Origin: Acanthacorydalis orientalis
Taxonomy: Eukaryota; Arthropoda; Insecta; Megaloptera; Corydalidae
Direction of reading: 5' to 3'
Length of the DNA: 64,000 bases
NCBI GenBank assembly: GCA_034766995.1
Contig: CM068318.1
Location: 1,706,501 to 1,770,500 of the forward strand
How positions within the stretch are numbered: position 1 is the first letter of the stretch; each line of letters begins with the position of its first letter. This document shows positions 61,876 through 64,000 of the stretch, in pieces. Both the position numbers and the translations under genes were made by a program. Under the pieces are notes generated by a model that saw nothing but the letters and a program-made list of their open reading frames with translations, had not been told where the DNA came from and did not search any database.

Positions 61876-63121
61876 CACGAGTGGACGGGCGGTTTAAAGA
61901 GTAAGTTCGTTCGATATTAGAGATTCAACAACAGCATCAGTCTCAAAGTCTACTTTATTCGTTGACATAATCCCCTCGAAGATAGTCGTATTTTCCACAA
62001 CGTATCTCCAATTTCTTAATTTCCTTCCGGAAGTGAGTTTATCCGAGATCCTCCGTTTGTAGCCTCTATCGCCTCTTCATTCGACCCAACTCGCGTTCCA
62101 GTTAGAAAAATATCGAGTTTCGGGAACAGATGGAAGTCCGAGGAAGTCAAATCAGGTGAACATGGTAGATACGGAAGGATTTCAATCTTCAATTCGGCCA
62201 ATTTTTGTTGAGCGGCAATGCTTGAATGACCCGGTGCATTGTCATAGTCAAACAATACTTTTTTCTTAACCATTTCGGGACGTTTTTTTTCCATCACCAC
62301 CTTCAACTTCTCCAAAATTGCTGTGTAGTATTTGACCAGCAACTGTTTTTCCCTTCTGAAGATGGTTTATCTAGAGAATTCCTTTCAGATCGCAGAAAAC
62401 TGATTCCATCACTTTTTTTCGCTGAGTGAACCGTTTTTTCTTTCTTCGGAGCCATTTTACCGCGTTCAATCCATTGTTTTGATTGCGTTTTCGATTTTGG
62501 TGTATACTTGTGGATCCAATTTTAATTTATGGTCACAAAACGTTTCATGAAATCTTTGGATTTCTCTTTAACAGTTCCAAGAAGTCGGATGATGCTCAAT
62601 ACGAATTGGTTTTTGCTCTGGATTGAACAAACGTGGATCAGCATCTTCAGCATCTATCTTTCTGAATTTTTTTTCATACACAAAATGAAATACGTTCGCT
62701 CAGCTGAGATGCCTATGACCTCTACTATCTTGTTTACTTTCACTCGTCACTCGGACAAAACCATATCGTGGACATTATCGGTGATTTATGGCGTAACAGC
62801 TATACGCGGGCCTCCTGAGAGTGGTGCATCTTCGATACTCGTTCTGCCACGTTTAAATTCATTCACCCAAAGATGAACTGTTTCGTAGGAAGAACAATAT
62901 TCACCCAATATATGAAACATCGTGTCATGGATTTCCTTCGTTGTTTTCTCTTCACGAAACGCTTGTCTAGAAACATCAAACGAAGAATTAAGTACAGAAT
63001 GACGTTGAAACTTCACACGCATTACTGAAAGGGATGGGAAACTATACGAAAACATGTACAGCTGTTCGTCTCCCCTCAGCGTGTACACGGACCGAGTTAC
63101 TCTTCAAACCGCCCTCGTGCA
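61876..63121 (-). mobile_element. Mariner element, nearly full length, inactive
   Basis: Terminal repeats: CACGAG plus GGCGGTTTAAAGAGTAAGTT on the left (61876-61910), and on the minus strand at the right CACGAGGGCGGTTTGAAGAG followed by TAACTCGGT (63091-63120). TA dinucleotides lie just outside. The minus strand holds transposase parts in order: REEKTTKEIHDTMFHILGE and VNEFKRGRTSIEDAPLSGGP (helix-turn-helix), VHDMVLSE-stop-RVKVNKIVEV, ISAERTYFILCMK, DPRLFNPEQKPIR, YTPKSKTQSKQWIERGKMAP, KKKVLFDYDNAPGHSS and SPDLTSSDFHLFPKL. The last two keep the second and third catalytic Asp with 34 residues between, the D34D spacing of mariner. The first catalytic block reads FVTIN-stop-NWIH rather than VTxDETWIH. 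Several stops and frameshifts confirm it is dead. The ends and motifs recall the mellifera-type branch, which is not proven. Confidence 0.92.
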
Positions 63122-63124
63122 TAT

Positions 63125-64000
63125 TCAAGATTTGAAACATATCTGAAAGCGATGTAATTATTTTCATTCTATTTTTGGCAACGCAATTTGTATTTACAAA
63201 TAAAAAAAAAGAAGAAAAAGTTATTTCCAAAACTTTCAATCGATGCGCATTGAAAAAAAACGACCTTCGAATAAATATTGAAATCTCTTTGAATTGAATT
63301 CAATACACGTCAGGTATACACAAACAGACATACAAGTTCTAGCACAGAAACACAAATTTATGTTTTTTTTTTACTGTTTCCGATCGTCAGTGATGTCACA
63401 AATTAATTGGTGATAAACATCGTGACGTGCCGTTAATAAAACTGGATTTCTAAATTTAATAGTTCAGCGTATGAATGCCGAAGGTTGAGTCATCTGTCCA
63501 CTTTTTGTCATCGGTAATTTGTGTGTGACAAAATTGGACCTTGGGAAAAACATCGAATCAAGTCCGCATGTTTTTTTTATACACTCAACAGCAGATGTAC
63601 GGCCGTGCATGTGTGTGTGTGTGTTTTTTTTTTCTGATGGCGTATTAAGTATCCGGACTGACGACGTTTTCCAGTTAAAAAAGTTCATATTTAAATGTCC
63701 AAAAATGTTAGAATAGCCATCGATTATACGAATTAAACTAATTTGTCTTCGTCGATGTTCACCGTGTGTAACACGGGTACGAATTGAAACAACTTTTTGT
63801 CAGAAATGTTTATACGTGCTGCTGAAAAAAAAATTAGTAGAGAATTATTGAATGATGTTATGAGAATTAAATATCAACAGAGTTAAATAAGGACGAGACA
63901 TGTTTTTACACATTTTTATCATAAATTGAATCGTGCATAGTTTATAAATGTCAGGCTGGAAAATTGTTTTAATCACATAACACACACACACAAATAAATG
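63125..64000. other. AT-rich stretch without recognised genes
   Basis: It contains a short TG run at 63609-63623 and a CA run at 63979-63993 at the window edge. Frames of 65-74 residues on both strands near 63464-63716 have no recognisable domain. Confidence 0.55.

Overview
This window looks like a gene-free stretch of an animal nuclear genome, most likely an arthropod and probably an insect. It is very AT-rich, densely seeded with (TA)n, (CA)n and (GA)n microsatellites, and carries fossils of element families typical of insects: mariner, IS630/Tc1-mariner-type elements with a DUF4817-like N-terminus, TTAA-targeting piggyBac-like MITEs, and 3' ends of a non-LTR retrotransposon. CpG dinucleotides look frequent in the GC-richer islands, which would suit Hymenoptera among others, but the species cannot be fixed from sequence alone. 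I find no host protein-coding gene, tRNA, rRNA or CRISPR array that I can defend. The longer open frames are AT-biased, run through [10 protein letters not shown] microsatellite translation, or belong to transposon debris.

Layout. 0-9 kb: AT-rich DNA with GC-rich islands at about 0.7-1.1, 5.2-5.7 and 8.1 kb, copies of a palindromic repeat called here family A, and a TTAA-flanked MITE at 2.9-3.1 kb. 8.7-10.4 kb: an antisense retrotransposon 3' end, a CpG-rich island, and an internally deleted DUF4817-type element. 11.6-17.7 kb: a family A copy, a lone mariner-like terminus, a GC-rich island at 13.5-13.8 kb, a (TA)n-rich stretch, and a 3'-truncated mariner (16.6-17.6 kb) that is itself interrupted by a TTAA-flanked MITE. 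19-21 kb: a second retrotransposon 3' end, a transposon terminus, and the 5' half of another DUF4817-type element. 21-29 kb: GC-rich islands, a Z-DNA-prone inverted repeat and many (TA)n tracts. 29.0-29.6 kb: another internally deleted DUF4817-type element. 30-54 kb: AT-rich DNA dominated by microsatellites, many family A copies and scattered GC-rich islands. 54.9-55.3 kb: a third retrotransposon 3' end running into (TA)n. 61.9-63.1 kb: a nearly full-length but dead mariner with recognisable terminal repeats.

Interpretation. The recognisable coding remnants are all transposons carrying stops, frameshifts, deletions or lost catalytic residues, so nothing here looks active. The notable signals are structural: a high-copy palindromic MITE-like family present in about 20 pieces, a nested insertion that dates one element relative to another, retrotransposon 3' ends that all lead into TA repeats (a possible source of the many (TA)n tracts), an exact 26-bp match between two places 19 kb apart in opposite orientation, and recurrent CpG-bearing islands that are plausible cis-regulatory DNA. 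These come from reading by eye. Repeat boundaries are approximate, usually within 10-30 bp, and no alignment or database search was run.
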